Origin: Solen grandis
Taxonomy: Eukaryota; Mollusca; Bivalvia; Adapedonta; Solenidae
Assembly: GCA_021229015.1 (NCBI GenBank)
Contig: CM037792.1
Location: 36,267,398-36,331,397, forward strand
Reading direction: 5' to 3'
Length of the DNA stretch: 64,000 bases
Shown here: positions 45,026 to 55,930 of the stretch, piece after piece
Position numbering within the stretch: the stretch's first letter is position 1
Layout: every line of letters begins with the position of its first letter
Made by a program: the position numbers and the translations under genes
The notes under the pieces: generated by a model
What the model was told of the DNA's origin: nothing
The model's input: the letters and a program-made list of their open reading frames with translations, nothing else
Databases searched by the model: none

Positions 45026-46351
45026 AAAAGGCGTTACAGTGGCACTGTTTTATTATATGGGAGTGAGGCAGCGCTGAAGCCTCTCTGCTTGAAGCAGATT
45101 CGAGCCACAAAATGACCTTAATATTTCTGATGACATGTTAAACCAGCAAACAAAAATATCATCTACCTGATTTTCTCGTGCATCGAAAAAAAAAAGTTTA
45201 TTATAGACGGATAGCTGCAGTAATGTCATCAAAATAATAAATAGACAAACAACAACTACTATTCTGAACAGTTCCCAAACAACACGGGCAGTTAGGAACA
45301 CGCATGAAATTATTGATAGTCAAAGCAAAAAAATAAGTAATCTTAGGTATAGTTTGACATTTTCCGCTGCGTATATTTGGTTTATAGGGACGTTTTTCTC
45401 CTACGGAATAATTACAGCTTTATTTGATTGTAATCGTGAAGAAATCATTCTCCCCGTGTCTCATGTTAAAGGTAAAATATACAGATTTGTCTGTTTAAGG
45501 GTATTGCGCAATGGATTACATTTAAAGCAAGGCCCTATTGCATTTGTTTGTTGAAGTTATGTACAGCTTTACACTAGTTTAATATCAGGTATGATTAATT
45601 ATTTTAAGTGATCTGGAGTATCGGCAACCTATATTGATATATGTCGATATGCTATTTTAAACTGTGCTTTATACATTTTTTTATCTTTTATTTCAATATA
45701 CTTTTATCGTATGATTTTGTCTTGTGCATAATATAAATGAAATCAATAATCTGATAATTAAGCTATCGATATTTCAATAAGAAGACATTGTGTCAATGCA
45801 TATATCGTGGTTTAATCTCGGTAACGGAGAGGGGCTATACCCCGCAAAATGCTGTGTGATATCAACTGATTTACCTTTATTGTATCCAGTGTATTCAGTT
45901 TGAGTGTCAGTTTTATTGAACAAACTTAAAATGACATGTGTATTGAAAATTCAAATCTGATAATTAGGTCAAATGAGGAACTCTGAGATACACATTCTAG
46001 TGGGGACTGTCGGTCAGTGCTAAAATGCATAGCATATAATGTGAATTTTCCCAGAACTTATCAATACAAACAACTTAAAAAGTAACATTCAGGTTGGTGT
46101 TCACGGGGTACTCGCTGAACGTTCCATACAGATATTTATTTGAAACTGGCTGACCACGTGTAAAATGATACACGCTCCATTTTAGACCAAAACACTCAAC
46201 CGGAACAAATCTGTGTATAATTAGAACATATCCGTGAAAAACATTAAACGTAATTATTTATTTTAGTGATTTTTTTCAAGTTCATCCTTAAATTAAATCT
46301 GTTTACATAACTTAAAAACCTACACATGCTGAGTTGGCCTGTACTATGTGT
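45026..46351. other. Non-coding, nothing recognised
   Basis: No convincing open frame or repeat. Confidence 0.4.
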
Positions 46352-46830
46352 GTTGTTGAGTGCCGTCGCTTAATGTCATAAGACAATATTTCAGTCCGTT
46401 GGAGACTTTTGTCTACATAAGATAGATGTAATGTTGTCTCACTGCAGTATCACACCATATATATGTGACCTGATACCACACTGCATTACCCTACCATATA
46501 CATGTGACATGATACCACACGACAGTATCTCACCATATACATGTGACATGATACCACACTGCAGTATCTCACCATAGACATGTGACATGATACCACACTA
46601 CAGTACCTCACCATAGACATGTGACATGATACCACACTACAGTACCTCACCATAAACATGTGACATGATGACATCATGATACCACACTATAGTATCTCAC
46701 CATAGACATGTGACATGATACCACACTACATACCACATAGCATGGACATGATACCACACTAAGTACTACCATAAACATGTGACATGATACACACTCACTA
46801 TCTTGTGTCAAATGATATCACACTGCAAAC
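46352..46830 (-). mobile_element. SINE copy with an expanded 39-bp core array
   Basis: The tail side (46352-46445: 'gacaatatttcagtccgttg', 'ttgtctcactgcagtatcac') is a normal minus-strand copy of the SINE at 53393. From 46446 the core segment 'cacatgtgacatgatacca'-like repeats with period 39, about nine units, the last ones damaged; one unit has an 11-bp insertion. Confidence 0.85.
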
Positions 46831-48014
46831 TTGACATATTTACTATTATATTTGACAGGGATGTTAAGATATAAAAAAGAACAATGATGTCCAATCATCC
46901 GTTCCTATATTAGGTCAAAAGTGAGGTTAGACAGCTACGCCGAAAAAAAATGGAATTGAAGATAGTGAGAGAAAGAATTATTTGATGGAAACGATGCATA
47001 GTGTAACAGGGGAGGGTACTGAAATAAACCTTAAAGATAATATTGGTTTTCTTACCTCCCTTTGACCATTGTATAGAACACGATATATAATCACTGTGGT
47101 AATTCCTGCTATTCTGAAAATCTTTACATGCGCGTCGCAAATTGCAAAGATGCTCTGTGATGGTCGTCAGTAGTCTGTTAAAATATATCAAAGACCTGAT
47201 AACCTAACAGAGATAAGCAATTCTGATGTAGGTAAAGAGCAAGTCAAGAGAAGATCTCGTTAAGTTACGTGTACGGTCATGTAACCGCGAGATAACGCGA
47301 GATGTGTAACATTGCTCATATCAGTTATAAAAATACTGAGTGTTTTTTTTCTCAATTTATTGGCGATTGAATCAATATATGTCTCTCATTATATATCAGA
47401 TCTCTTATATGAGTGATACTGTAAAGCGCCTGCCTGTCAAGCGTCTGCAATATCTTAAGCGTCTCAGTGAGACCTCGTTCATATCCCGTTCACCTATTTA
47501 TTTTATCTATGAGATAAAACGTTATTTCGAACAGTTTCGTATCTCTGTTGAATAGGTTTTTGGATATGATACGAGGTGATAGGATGTGGGGTCCAGTCGA
47601 TATGTCTGTTTCATAAATTAAAGAAACATAAGCTCCCATCCCAGCATAATAATGCATAGCTCCCATATCAAGACTGTGCAGTAAATATCGATCAAATTCA
47701 GACAGATGTCATTGGCCCTTTATGTTTATAGAAGAAGAAGAAGAAGAAGAAGAAGAAGAAGAAGAAGAAATATATTTCATTTATTTATGATATACAATAC
47801 GAGTATGCGCTGTCGTAGACTTATCATTATTATCAAATTATTAGTGATATTTAAATTTGATATAGAATCACGCATACAGAGGCGCGTGTGCATACGTGAT
47901 ACCATGTTTTAATGTTATTTAAATTAACATTTGCTTGCACTCTCGTTCTAGGTACGCAAGATTTTAAGAGTTATCACATGATTTTTGACAATAGACGTGA
48001 TGTACTTACGTTGA
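46831..48014. other. Non-coding with (GAA)n
   Basis: (GAA)n at 47731-47769. Small frames (46910-47191 minus, 47340-47555 plus) have no recognisable content. Confidence 0.45.
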
Positions 48015-48020
48015 GTCAAC

Positions 48021-48129
48021 GTTGCCTAGGAACGCACATCACATACATTGTCCCTAGTTGACGCTGGAGACCGCGTTGCTACAGGACACAGTCGTCACGG
48101 GTGACAACGAAGAGGGTTTCCATAGCAAT
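48021..48129 (+). promoter_or_regulatory. Possible ciliary-type promoter: cluster of RFX X-box-like motifs
   Basis: GTTGCCTAGGAAC (48021-48033) fits the X-box rule RYYNYY-N-RRNRAC. GTTTCCATAGCAAT (48116-48129) fits with one mismatch, and GTTGCTACAGGAC (48075-48087) is a half match. All lie 25-135 bp before an ATG with a strong splice donor. RFX factors control cilium genes in animals; function here is an inference. Confidence 0.35.
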
Positions 48130-48153
48130 GGGCGTATCCTCAGACAAACGGAC

Positions 48154-48919
48154 ATGTCAGCCCTCCCTAACCGTTGTTCAAAGCGTAAGTCACATTATTT
48201 TATTATATTTTAAATGAACATAGCTAATGTAGAGGTATGTAATGCCTTCTGTGTCTAGAATCTGGTCTGCTATGAGGAATTTATATTACATCCGGTGTAA
48301 ATTCCCCGACTTCCGGTACTGTGTATGTGGAATATAGACGACATCAAAAGCACCTAAAATGACGTAATAATAACTTAATTTTGCAATAATAATTGTCATT
48401 TCCTTCTTGAAGTTTATGATAATTTATACAATACTGTCATAATGCATACTGCTGATTGATTCCTTCTCTTGGTTGGTTGACCGATCTTTTCAGCTACTAT
48501 GTTTCAATTTGTTTGACAAATACACAACATAGAATTTTTGTACGAAATAATCTATATTTTAAGTTGTTGAATACGGATATATAGTTAGTCATGTTTTGGA
48601 AATAGCCGGAACATCAAGCCTGCACGTAATGCTCTTTGTGGGCATTTATTGTCACCATATCAATGCTGTATATTTTCTTATTTTTTAACGAAATACAAGC
48701 ATTTCATCGGACTAGAAAGTAGAGCAAACTGTTAAATAGGGCCAAAAATAGGTTTATTATGAACTGTTAAAATATATTTATTGTCTTTTGGATTCAGAAT
48801 CTGATGAAAGACCCACTTTAAATCGGCCTGAAAGGCAACGAAGGGAAATCAAAACTAGCTATCATAGTGTTCTAAAACTTTGCATAATCAAAGAGATTAC
48901 ATTAGAAACTAATATATGA
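48154..48919 (+). CDS. Candidate small two-exon gene, unknown protein
   Basis: Exon 1 would be 48154-48184 (ATG, 31 nt, 'MSALPNRCSK'), ending at a consensus donor GTAAGT (48185-48190). Exon 2 would start at 48798 after a pyrimidine-rich acceptor ('ttgtcttttggattcag') and run to TGA at 48917-48919. The phases fit: one base from exon 1 plus two from exon 2 make a codon, and of the three frames of exon 2 only this one stays open (about 40 codons, basic: 'NRPERQRREIKTSYHS'). The predicted product is about 50 residues. Exon 2 might instead be internal, with further exons beyond. I do not recognise the protein. The X-box-like motifs upstream hint at a cilium gene. Confidence 0.33.
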
Positions 48920-48925
48920 AGAAGG

Positions 48926-49376
48926 ATTGGGGGTCACCATTGTACTGTTTTAGTTATCTGCCCCTGAAATTGAATAGTTTGCTCTTTTATGTCATCTCCA
49001 AGCCCAGATAACTCGAAATTAAGCCAATCGACATCACATGTTATTTCATATTGCTCAGTCATTACGCAAAGCTTAAAGCAATTCTGTCTAATTTATTCTT
49101 CACTATGCTACAGAAAATAAACACACTGCGTTTTTCTTTATATATATATATATATATATTCGTGTATGCGACTATAGTGTAACATTTCATGCATAGAATT
49201 TCTGGAACTTTTACACAAGAACAGAGAATACAGTTCCAAACATCGGGTTTAAATTAAATGAAGTGTTGCTAGCCCATAATATTGGTTATCTGTCCTTGAA
49301 AATGACTGAAAAGTGAAGAAAAAAAAACTCACGTTTAGGGGCAGATAACTCAAACAGTAGAATGGTGACCCCCAAA
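48926..49376. mobile_element. MITE-like element with ~40-bp inverted ends
   Basis: Left 'gggggtcaccattgtactgt' and the reverse complement of the right end 'gggggtcaccattctactgt', continuing through 'gttatctgcccct'. The 370-bp interior is non-coding and includes (TA)n at 49141-49160. Confidence 0.75.
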
Positions 49377-49599
49377 TTTTCCCCATAAATTTGTTTATAG
49401 TGTTATTTTCTATAATCATGCAAACTTTTGGAATATTATAATTGCTTTAATTATCCTTCATTGTCTATTTAGAAAATAACTAAATTATGCCCGTGTGTCT
49501 TTAAACAGAAAAAAAGAACTTGGCTCTGCTTACGTTCATCTTCTTGATGAAATCGCGGATGCGATTGTGAAAAGGTAGATTTGATTCGAATAAATATGA

Positions 49600-49740
49600 T
49601 TAAGTCTACAAACACATTCCACACGGTCCAAGGGGCCGAGATAGTGTCCCAGAGCTTCCGCAACCCTGTAGTTAGACAAATGTTCCCATTGACTGAAATA
49701 CTGTCGATGGGAAGTTAAACTAAGACAGGCAAACAAACAT
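49600..49740 (+). mobile_element. SINE 3' fragment
   Basis: 'gactgaaatactgtcgatgg' and 'acaggcaaacaaacatg' match the SINE tail. Confidence 0.55.
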
Positions 49741-50101
49741 GCCTTTAATTTTTAAACCGACATGGTTGTTTTTTAAGAAATATAGATTACCTGGCTTCGC
49801 AAGATCAGCTCGATTAATCTGCACACTATACAGGAGAGTGCGCATGCGCACGAATGTATGTGGGCTGGTTAATCAAGATCACGAGTGAAGCGAGTGTAAT
49901 AATTCTTAGAACATAACCTACATTTTCAATCTATGTAATCAATGAACGGGACCCGTTCAGAGCTGCATTTCGACTTAATAAAATAACCTTAAATTATAGC
50001 GTGAGTTTTAACTTTACGGTTTGCAATGCAGATTTTATTATTTCAACGATTAGACCAATCTCAATAAAATTTTGACACCTTTAAACAAATGAACATACAC
50101 A

Positions 50102-50104
<3 letters not shown>
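49741..50104. other. Non-coding, nothing recognised
   Basis: Contains a small inverted motif ('cgcatgcgcacg') only. Confidence 0.35.

Positions 50105-50134
<30 letters not shown>
50105..50134 (+). repeat. (CT)n microsatellite
   Basis: Fifteen uninterrupted CT units, directly upstream of a SINE copy. Confidence 0.95.
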
Positions 50135-50137
<3 letters not shown>

Positions 50138-50184
50138 CGTAGTAGTTTTCATCCCCTATTACAAGTGTTCATTTAAAAATTTTA

Positions 50185-50419
50185 GTACTGGTTTGAACCC
50201 AGACCGCAACATAGCAAAGGCGTAAAAAATCGTTCTTGCTCGATGCTCAGGATATAAGGTTAGTTCAAGGACTGGTTAGTCCGTTGTCAGGGTAATGTGA
50301 CTGGGTGTGGTCTATTGCGAGATACTGCAGTGTTACAGAACTCTGTACGTGTATATCTGAAGTATCCAAATGAGACTGAAACAATGTCGGTGGACCGTTA
50401 AACACAACAAACAAACAGA
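50185..50419 (+). mobile_element. SINE copy (V-SINE/RUDI-like), body and tail
   Basis: 'ttcaaggactggttagtccg', 'gggtaatgtgactgggtgtg', 'gagactgaaacaatgtcggt' and the (ACAA)n tail follow the complete copy closely. The head is degenerate. Confidence 0.75.
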
Positions 50420-50565
50420 CATAATAGTTATATAGTTTCCGGCAAAATCATCTCTAAGTTTTTGTGTTGAAATATTCATCAGCTGTTTGTCATCGAGCCA
50501 TCTATATCATTCAATCAAAACTCCAATCCGTCGTCATATTGAATTGCGCCTCGATTCTTTGATAA

Positions 50566-50608
50566 GGCGCGGGAACCAGTGTAGCAATACCACGTGACCG
50601 TGACGTCA
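50566..50608 (+). promoter_or_regulatory. Promoter-like cluster: E2F-like, E-box and CRE
   Basis: GGCGCGGGAA (50566-50575) is the reverse of an E2F-type site, CACGTG (50591-50596) an E-box, and TGACGTCA (50601-50608) a perfect cAMP-response element, all within 43 bp. A 113-codon + frame overlaps (50594-50935), but its middle is a T/G low-complexity run and it is not convincing as protein. Confidence 0.3.
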
Positions 50609-51039
50609 TTTAATGCATCAAAACTAAGACAAAACTGTCAACATTTGGCTCCGCTTGAACATAGAAAATTGTTCAGCATTTCATTTCTTCATCGATTTCT
50701 ATGGGACACGGGTCAGTCTAAGGAGAAAAACACATGCTTTCCACAGAGTATAGCATGTCCACCAGCAGCTGAGCCGTGTTTTTTGTTGTTGTTGTTGTTT
50801 TTTGTTTTTGTTTTTCAAGAACTTCGAGAAATCGTTGAACAAAATAGCTTATTCCGCTCACAAACAAACATTAACGTCTCATTTTTGTACTTACCTTATA
50901 AGACATACGTGATGCTGTTTAAATACACGTTTTAGCTGAGGTCGCATTTACCAGGGACCAATAGACCCAGCATCAATTGTGTGAGAAGTAAGTCGTGTTT
51001 ACAAGTCATTTACATCATAATATCGTTATTTGCCTACAA

Positions 51040-51130
51040 GGCTGGATTGGGGCACTCTGGTCGATTTATTTGGAATGTAGCTACGCCGTCTTCGGTCGAT
51101 GGGTGTGAATTCGATCCCCGGTCACAAGCT
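51040..51130 (+). mobile_element. tRNA-derived SINE head next to mariner
   Basis: B-box 'gtgaattcgatccccggtca' lies at about 51106-51125. The mariner begins a few bases later and may have separated this head from its body. Confidence 0.45.
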
Positions 51131-51141
51131 GTTTTTTATTA

Positions 51142-52417
51142 CGAGGGTCATCCAGAAATGAATGAGTGCTGCTTAATTACGTAAAAACTACAAGTGTTAC
51201 TCACAAAATCTCTTCATAGTCCCTCAATATAATCTCCCGCGGATGCTATGGTCGACTCCCATCTTTTTGGCAGATCCCGAACTCCCGTTGCTAGGCAACC
51301 TTTTTTGATGTCCCTAACGACCGCGTTCATGGCGACATATAGTTCATTCAAATCGTCATATCGGACTCCTCGTAGTGGTTCGTTAAGTTTTGGAAACAGG
51401 TCGTAGTCGGAGGGACTTAAGTCTGGTGAATATGGCGGTTGATTAAGAACTTCCCAGTGGTACCGCTCGAACAAGTCCCTAACAACGCCGGACTTGTGCG
51501 GCGTGACGTTATCGTGCAAAATTAATGGCGTCACCTGTAAAAGTTCCGGTCGTTTGCGGCGTATTGCTGGTCGAAGAATTTTAGTCAAATACCACTATTA
51601 ACCGTGCTTCCACGTGGAACTCTGTGTGCTGTCTAAACGCCGTAAATATCGTAAGCGAATATCTTTAACATCTTTGGACAGGTCATACTGCGGCGTTATT
51701 TCACAGGTCTTGGCGAGTTTGGAGTATGTCATTCAGAGCTTTGGCGTTTCAATTCTGTCTCAAATGACCGGATCCATGTTTCGTCGATAGCAACCACTCT
51801 ATTCAGCATCATTTCACCTTCCTTTGAATATGTATTCAACAATTCAGTGCTAATTTGAACACGTTTGTATTTTTCAGTTTTTGAGAGTGCGTGCGGCACC
51901 CACCTCGCGGCGATTTTTCTCATGCCTAAATTCTGCGTATGAATAATATGAACGGAACTCTTACGTATCCCCGATTCATACGCAATTTCCTGGCATATAA
52001 ATCGTCTATCAGAGTTGAGAAGTTGAGCAACAATTTCGGTGTTATCGGCGTCTGTAACTGTTACCAGCCTACCGGAGGACGGCTTCTTGTAAGACTCTTG
52101 TCGTCCATTATTGAAATCCTTCGCCCATCTACAAATAGAGCTAATCCAACTGCACATGCACCTCCTGGAGTGCATTAAATATTTCAGTCGCTTTATTTCC
52201 GCGCCTACTCTCTATCTTGATATACGCATAAATTTCTTCTCGCGTCAGCGCGAACGCATCGTCCGCCATTGCGTTGTTTGATATAACGTCATCAAAAAAG
52301 TGCGCACGTACGCTTACGCGCAAAGAGTTAATATAGTTAAGTGCCAAGTTTTGTGGCTTTATGTTGTTTCGGTCAAAAGTTACAAACTTACTCTCATTCA
52401 TTTTCGGATGACCCTCG
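51142..52417 (-). mobile_element. mariner transposon with intact ends, decayed transposase
   Basis: A 1276-bp element, the usual mariner length. Inverted repeats of 25 bp begin CGAGGGTCATCC at 51142-51166 and 52393-52417 (one or two differences), each flanked by TA (51140-51141, 52418-52419), the mariner target duplication. The transposase is described separately. Confidence 0.92.
51214..52278 (-). pseudogene. Broken mariner transposase (DD34D type)
   Basis: The frame begins at about 52278 ('LTREEIYAYIKIESRRG', helix-turn-helix region) and shifts near 52150-52140. It continues to an in-frame TGA near 51730, just after the first catalytic Asp block ('VVAIDETWIRSF') and 'ELKRQSSE'. After a stretch with further stops it resumes at 51588-51214, with 'LILHDNVTPHKS' (second Asp) and 'YSPDLSPSDYDLF' (third Asp), exactly 34 residues between second and third Asp as in mariner. 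The cut-and-paste enzyme is inactive here because of at least one frameshift and several stops. The ends are nevertheless well preserved, so the copy could be moved by a transposase made elsewhere. Confidence 0.9.
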
Positions 52418-52419
52418 TA

Positions 52420-53392
52420 CTTATCTTTCACTGTTGTCAAATCTATTCTATTGCTTTGAGACTTACTGAATAATCAAAACAAAATATAAACAAAGTATTA
52501 CACCGTTAAAGTGATGTATACGTCGTGTGTGTTTTTATTTTTATATCGGATAGTTTATCATTATTTTATTTCATGCAAAACATGACACGGTATAAAATGA
52601 TAAGAACTTATCATGTATGGTGTATGATATGATTGACTTTCTATTCCTTTGGGTTGTAAAGAACAAGAAAACTGATTTGACGTTCACATTTAATAGTAAC
52701 GTTGTTCAACGCATAGATATACATGTTCTCATGTGATAAAACGTAACAAGCTTGTATACAGATTAAGATAAACTTGGGGCAAATTCGCATCTAGATTTCA
52801 TAAATATTGCAAAAGGAATTAGAATTGTTTAAAAAACAACAACATCTATTTGTGCTCTATAGTGGTCAATTCTGGACAGAGGTTCTAAAAATTCCAAAGG
52901 AGTTGTGAATTAGGATGAAGGTGCATATGCATTTCATTTTCTGGTTTTCAAGCATTTCAATAATGTATGGTCTATTCAAATTCCGGAACTTTTTTCATGA
53001 GATGTCATAAAAATACATTTAATGGCGTAGAACACAGTACAAGCGCACCGGCTTTTTCTCACAATATCACAAGGACAATTCAGTTTCACATAAGTATAGT
53101 TTTCAGACCGCTCGGACACGTAACAATAGCATCAGGAAATGAAATACGATAAAAAGTTGTTTTTAGCCATTTCGACAAATAAACGATACCAAGTCAAAGA
53201 TCTTATTTCAAGAAAGAAGATGAATATAAGTATAAATGTGGTTATACTTAAAATGAGGGATATATTCCCTACAGCAGACCGGTGAAAAAATTTGACATGA
53301 GAAATATCACTCACTGCACAAGCGGTTATATCTCAATGATATAACTAACTACTTGTATTCCACTGGTTTGTATGAAATAGATTTGGTGTATC
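52420..53392. other. Non-coding, nothing recognised
   Basis: AT-rich; frames at 52967-53152 and 53314-53132 are not convincing. Confidence 0.4.
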
Positions 53393-53690
53393 CCGTCCAC
53401 TATGGCCGAGTGGTTAGAGCGTCCGCCTCGTGTGCGGGGGTCGTGGGTTCGATCCCTGGCCGTAAAAAATCGTACTCCCTTGCTTGGCGCTCAGCATATA
53501 AGGGTACATTGTAGTTGCAGGACTGGCTGGCCTGGTGTCACGATAATGTGACTGGGTATGGTATCATGACACATGTCTACAGCGTGATACTGCAGTGTGG
53601 CAGCACTATATCTGTCTAAAATAGACATCGTCTCAAAAGGACTGAAACACTGTCGGTGGGACGTTAAATCCAACAAACAAACAAACAAAC
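53393..53690 (+). mobile_element. Complete V-SINE/RUDI-like SINE (reference copy of this window)
   Basis: The tRNA-derived head has a perfect A-box TGGCCGAGTGG (53403-53413) and B-box GGTTCGATCC (53446-53455). The central part is 'ggactggctggcctggtgtc' and 'aatgtgactgggtatggtat'. The 3' part is 'agacatcgtctcaaaaggac' and 'actgtcggtgggacgttaaa', with an (ACAA)n tail. The name is a suggestion from resemblance to molluscan V-SINEs; about a dozen copies lie in this window. Confidence 0.85.
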
Positions 53691-53885
53691 TTTACTGCTG
53701 TGAAACGCTAAAATCAAAGCATCAAATAAATTATCAATTTCCGTTTATATAGGAGTGAAAGTGATACAATTTCACTCGTGAAATACCTAAAAAAAGATCA
53801 CTTTTCGGTAAGATTTATTCCATTTCTACTCATAACAAACAACAAGTAACCTCTATATCTCAAACCGGCACGGTATATGATTTGA

Positions 53886-53887
<2 letters not shown>

Positions 53888-53916
<29 letters not shown>
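53888..53916 (+). repeat. (GT)n microsatellite
   Basis: Fourteen uninterrupted GT units. Confidence 0.95.
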
Positions 53917-53923
<7 letters not shown>

Positions 53924-53959
53924 CCGTCGCTGTGGTATTATTTCAATCATAAAGCGACG

Positions 53960-54145
53960 TTCAACTAATTACAAGTGGAGGAAGACCCCGAATGCACAGA
54001 GGTATCCGGGTAGAGCAACCGGTCACAAGCCATCTGGAAGGCTCCCTCACAAAAAATTACTCTGCCGGGACTCGAACCCACGCGTTGATGGGCTGAGTGA
54101 GTGTTAAGATCAGCGACTTTACACTCTCGGCCACGGAGGCCCCTC
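53960..54145 (-). mobile_element. SINE of the MD-like type, near full length
   Basis: 'gtggaggaagaccccgaatg', 'agcaaccggtcacaagccat', then reverse B-box 'gggactcgaacccacgcg' and reverse A-box 'tctcggccacggag'. It is the counterpart of 41243-41420. Confidence 0.7.
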
Positions 54146-54267
54146 CTCTCCCATGCCGGCACAGTAAAGTCTGGTACCCGGTTCATACCGGTAAACCCTG
54201 GCTCACTGGTCCGGGATACGTCGGGAGCTTGATCTAGGTTAGGAACAATACAAAATAGTGTTTTTAA

Positions 54268-54445
54268 AGTAGTGCGACATTTAATGTTGATGTTGGGACA
54301 TATAGCGGTGGTACATTTTTTGCGACATTTCGCGTTACAGATGCGACATTTATCGTCAGTAGGTTTTGCGACATTTAACGTTGATTGCGACATTTAACGT
54401 CAGCCTTGCGACGTTTAACGTCGTTGCGACATTAACGTTGCTACA
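54268..54445. repeat. Irregular array of 'gcgacatttaacgt' motifs
   Basis: At least seven copies of GCGACATTTAACGT-like motifs (variants GCGACGTTTAACGT, GCGACATTTATCGT) at spacings of 17 to 40 bases. Confidence 0.8.
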
Positions 54446-55306
54446 AGGATTCCTCTACAGTGGGAAATAATTCATTAATTCAAAGGACGCATTTTAACTA
54501 GGTCAAATGAGTTTCTTTTTACGTTGTCATGGAAACATTCAACATATCACATACACTAATTCCTCTCGACGGTACGTTGGCTGAATCTCTAGCCGGGGGA
54601 GATATTTGATCCCAACGAGGTTCGAACCCACATCTTTTGGTTCCACAATCAATCTGGCTGCCACGACACCTTGGTTATAACATCCCACCAACATTGGTTC
54701 TGTTATTTGCTTGCAAGTACACGCTCTTTATTTGAATAAGGCCGGACAGATGTAGCACGTCGTAGACAAGTCGCTTGATTCCATATTTAACCGCACCTTG
54801 ACACATAGACTTTATACATAAAAAATATATCAAAATCTATTATAAATATTCAAAGAATGATTTTTACTTGATTACACAGAGGATAGAAATTGTGCATACC
54901 GGTATTTGTGTCGTTTTAAGATTATTGTCATTAAAAAAACGGCCGGTTGTCATTTTTTGACTTCTTTTTTCTAATTAAGAGTAGTCTCAATCAGCGATTG
55001 TTCGTTAAAAGTATGCAAGGTCCGCTAGTAGATCCTTTATACCACCAAAATCCAGTACGCAATGCAAGTTCGGCTTAGGTCTGACGTAGGTGCCATATAA
55101 TTAATCGGTTCGTTGAATAGTTATTGTTCTTGGGTTGTAACGTAGAGAAGGTAAAGTGTTACTTCCATGTTCGGCCTTTTATTTTGAACTAAACGTAACG
55201 CTCTAAATCAAGAAACAAGAACGTTGACGTGACGTCATTGAGATGCGCAGCATGTGCTGCCGACATTACCCGCCGTATGTCATCGATTCTCGATAGTTGT
55301 AACCAC
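54446..55306. other. Mostly non-coding, one tRNA-like fragment
   Basis: A reverse B-box 'gaggttcgaacccacatc' at about 54618 marks a minus-strand SINE head (54600-54670). Otherwise nothing is recognised; 55190-55300 is a little CpG-richer and includes 'tgacgtgacgtcat'. Confidence 0.4.
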
Positions 55307-55562
55307 TGTTCCCGGTGGCCGAGAGAGGAGAGCGTCCGTCTCGGAAGCGAGAGGTTGTGGGTTCGATATCCGGCCGCGACATACCAAAGTTGTTAATACA
55401 GGTACTGGTATAACTTCCTTGCTTGGCGCACAGCATACAAGGATAGTTCCAGGACTGGTTGGCCCAGTGTCAGGATAATGTGACTGGGTGTGGTATCATG
55501 CCACATGCCCAAGGTCTATTACCGCAGTGTGAAAGCACTATATCTGTCTTAAGTAAACATGT
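55307..55562 (+). mobile_element. SINE copy (V-SINE/RUDI-like), 3'-truncated
   Basis: Head 'ggtggccgagagaggagagc' with B-box 'gttgtgggttcgatatcc', body 'ttccaggactggttggccca', 'aatgtgactgggtgtggtat'. It ends before the usual 'gtcggtgggacgtt' tail. Confidence 0.8.
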
Positions 55563-55770
55563 CGTGTGTACCTAGACAATTTACTTATAAATGTTGAAAT
55601 GTTGTATTGTAAAGTGTTATAAAGCGTTATTATGTAATGGTAGAGCAAAATTAAGAAAATAATTCACGTGAGCAATTTTCTTTTTCCCTTCCGTTGATTT
55701 CTCTTAAAGATAATACGATTTCATAAAAAGTATTCATATAGGACAGGGGTATCTCACCCGAAGGTCAGAA

Positions 55771-55930
55771 ATTTCAGGCAGGGGCGAGGCCTTTATCCCG
55801 AGGGAAAGATATTTCAGGCAGGGGCGAGGCCTTTATCCCGAGGGAAAGATATTTCAGGCAGGGGCGAGGCCTTTATCCCGAGGGTAAGATATTTCAGGCA
55901 GGGGCGAGGCCTTTATCCCGAGGGTAAGAT
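55771..55930 (+). repeat. 40-bp tandem repeat, four exact-length units
   Basis: The unit starts 'atttcaggcaggggcgaggc'. Copies at 55771, 55811, 55851 and 55891 differ only at one base (gggaaag/gggtaag). The units contain 'ttatcccgaggg'. Confidence 0.95.

Noticed and set aside
46486..46677. Minus-strand frame with 13-residue repeats
   Set aside because: By-product of the 39-bp minisatellite derived from a SINE core.
50594..50935. 113-codon protein next to the promoter-like cluster
   Set aside because: The middle is a T/G-rich run giving Leu/Phe/Val repeats, and the flanks show no recognisable domain.
53401..53470. Functional tRNA gene
   Set aside because: A- and B-boxes are good, but acceptor and anticodon stems do not form a proper cloverleaf and the sequence continues into a SINE body. 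The same holds for the heads at 44950, 55307, 57470 and 59858.
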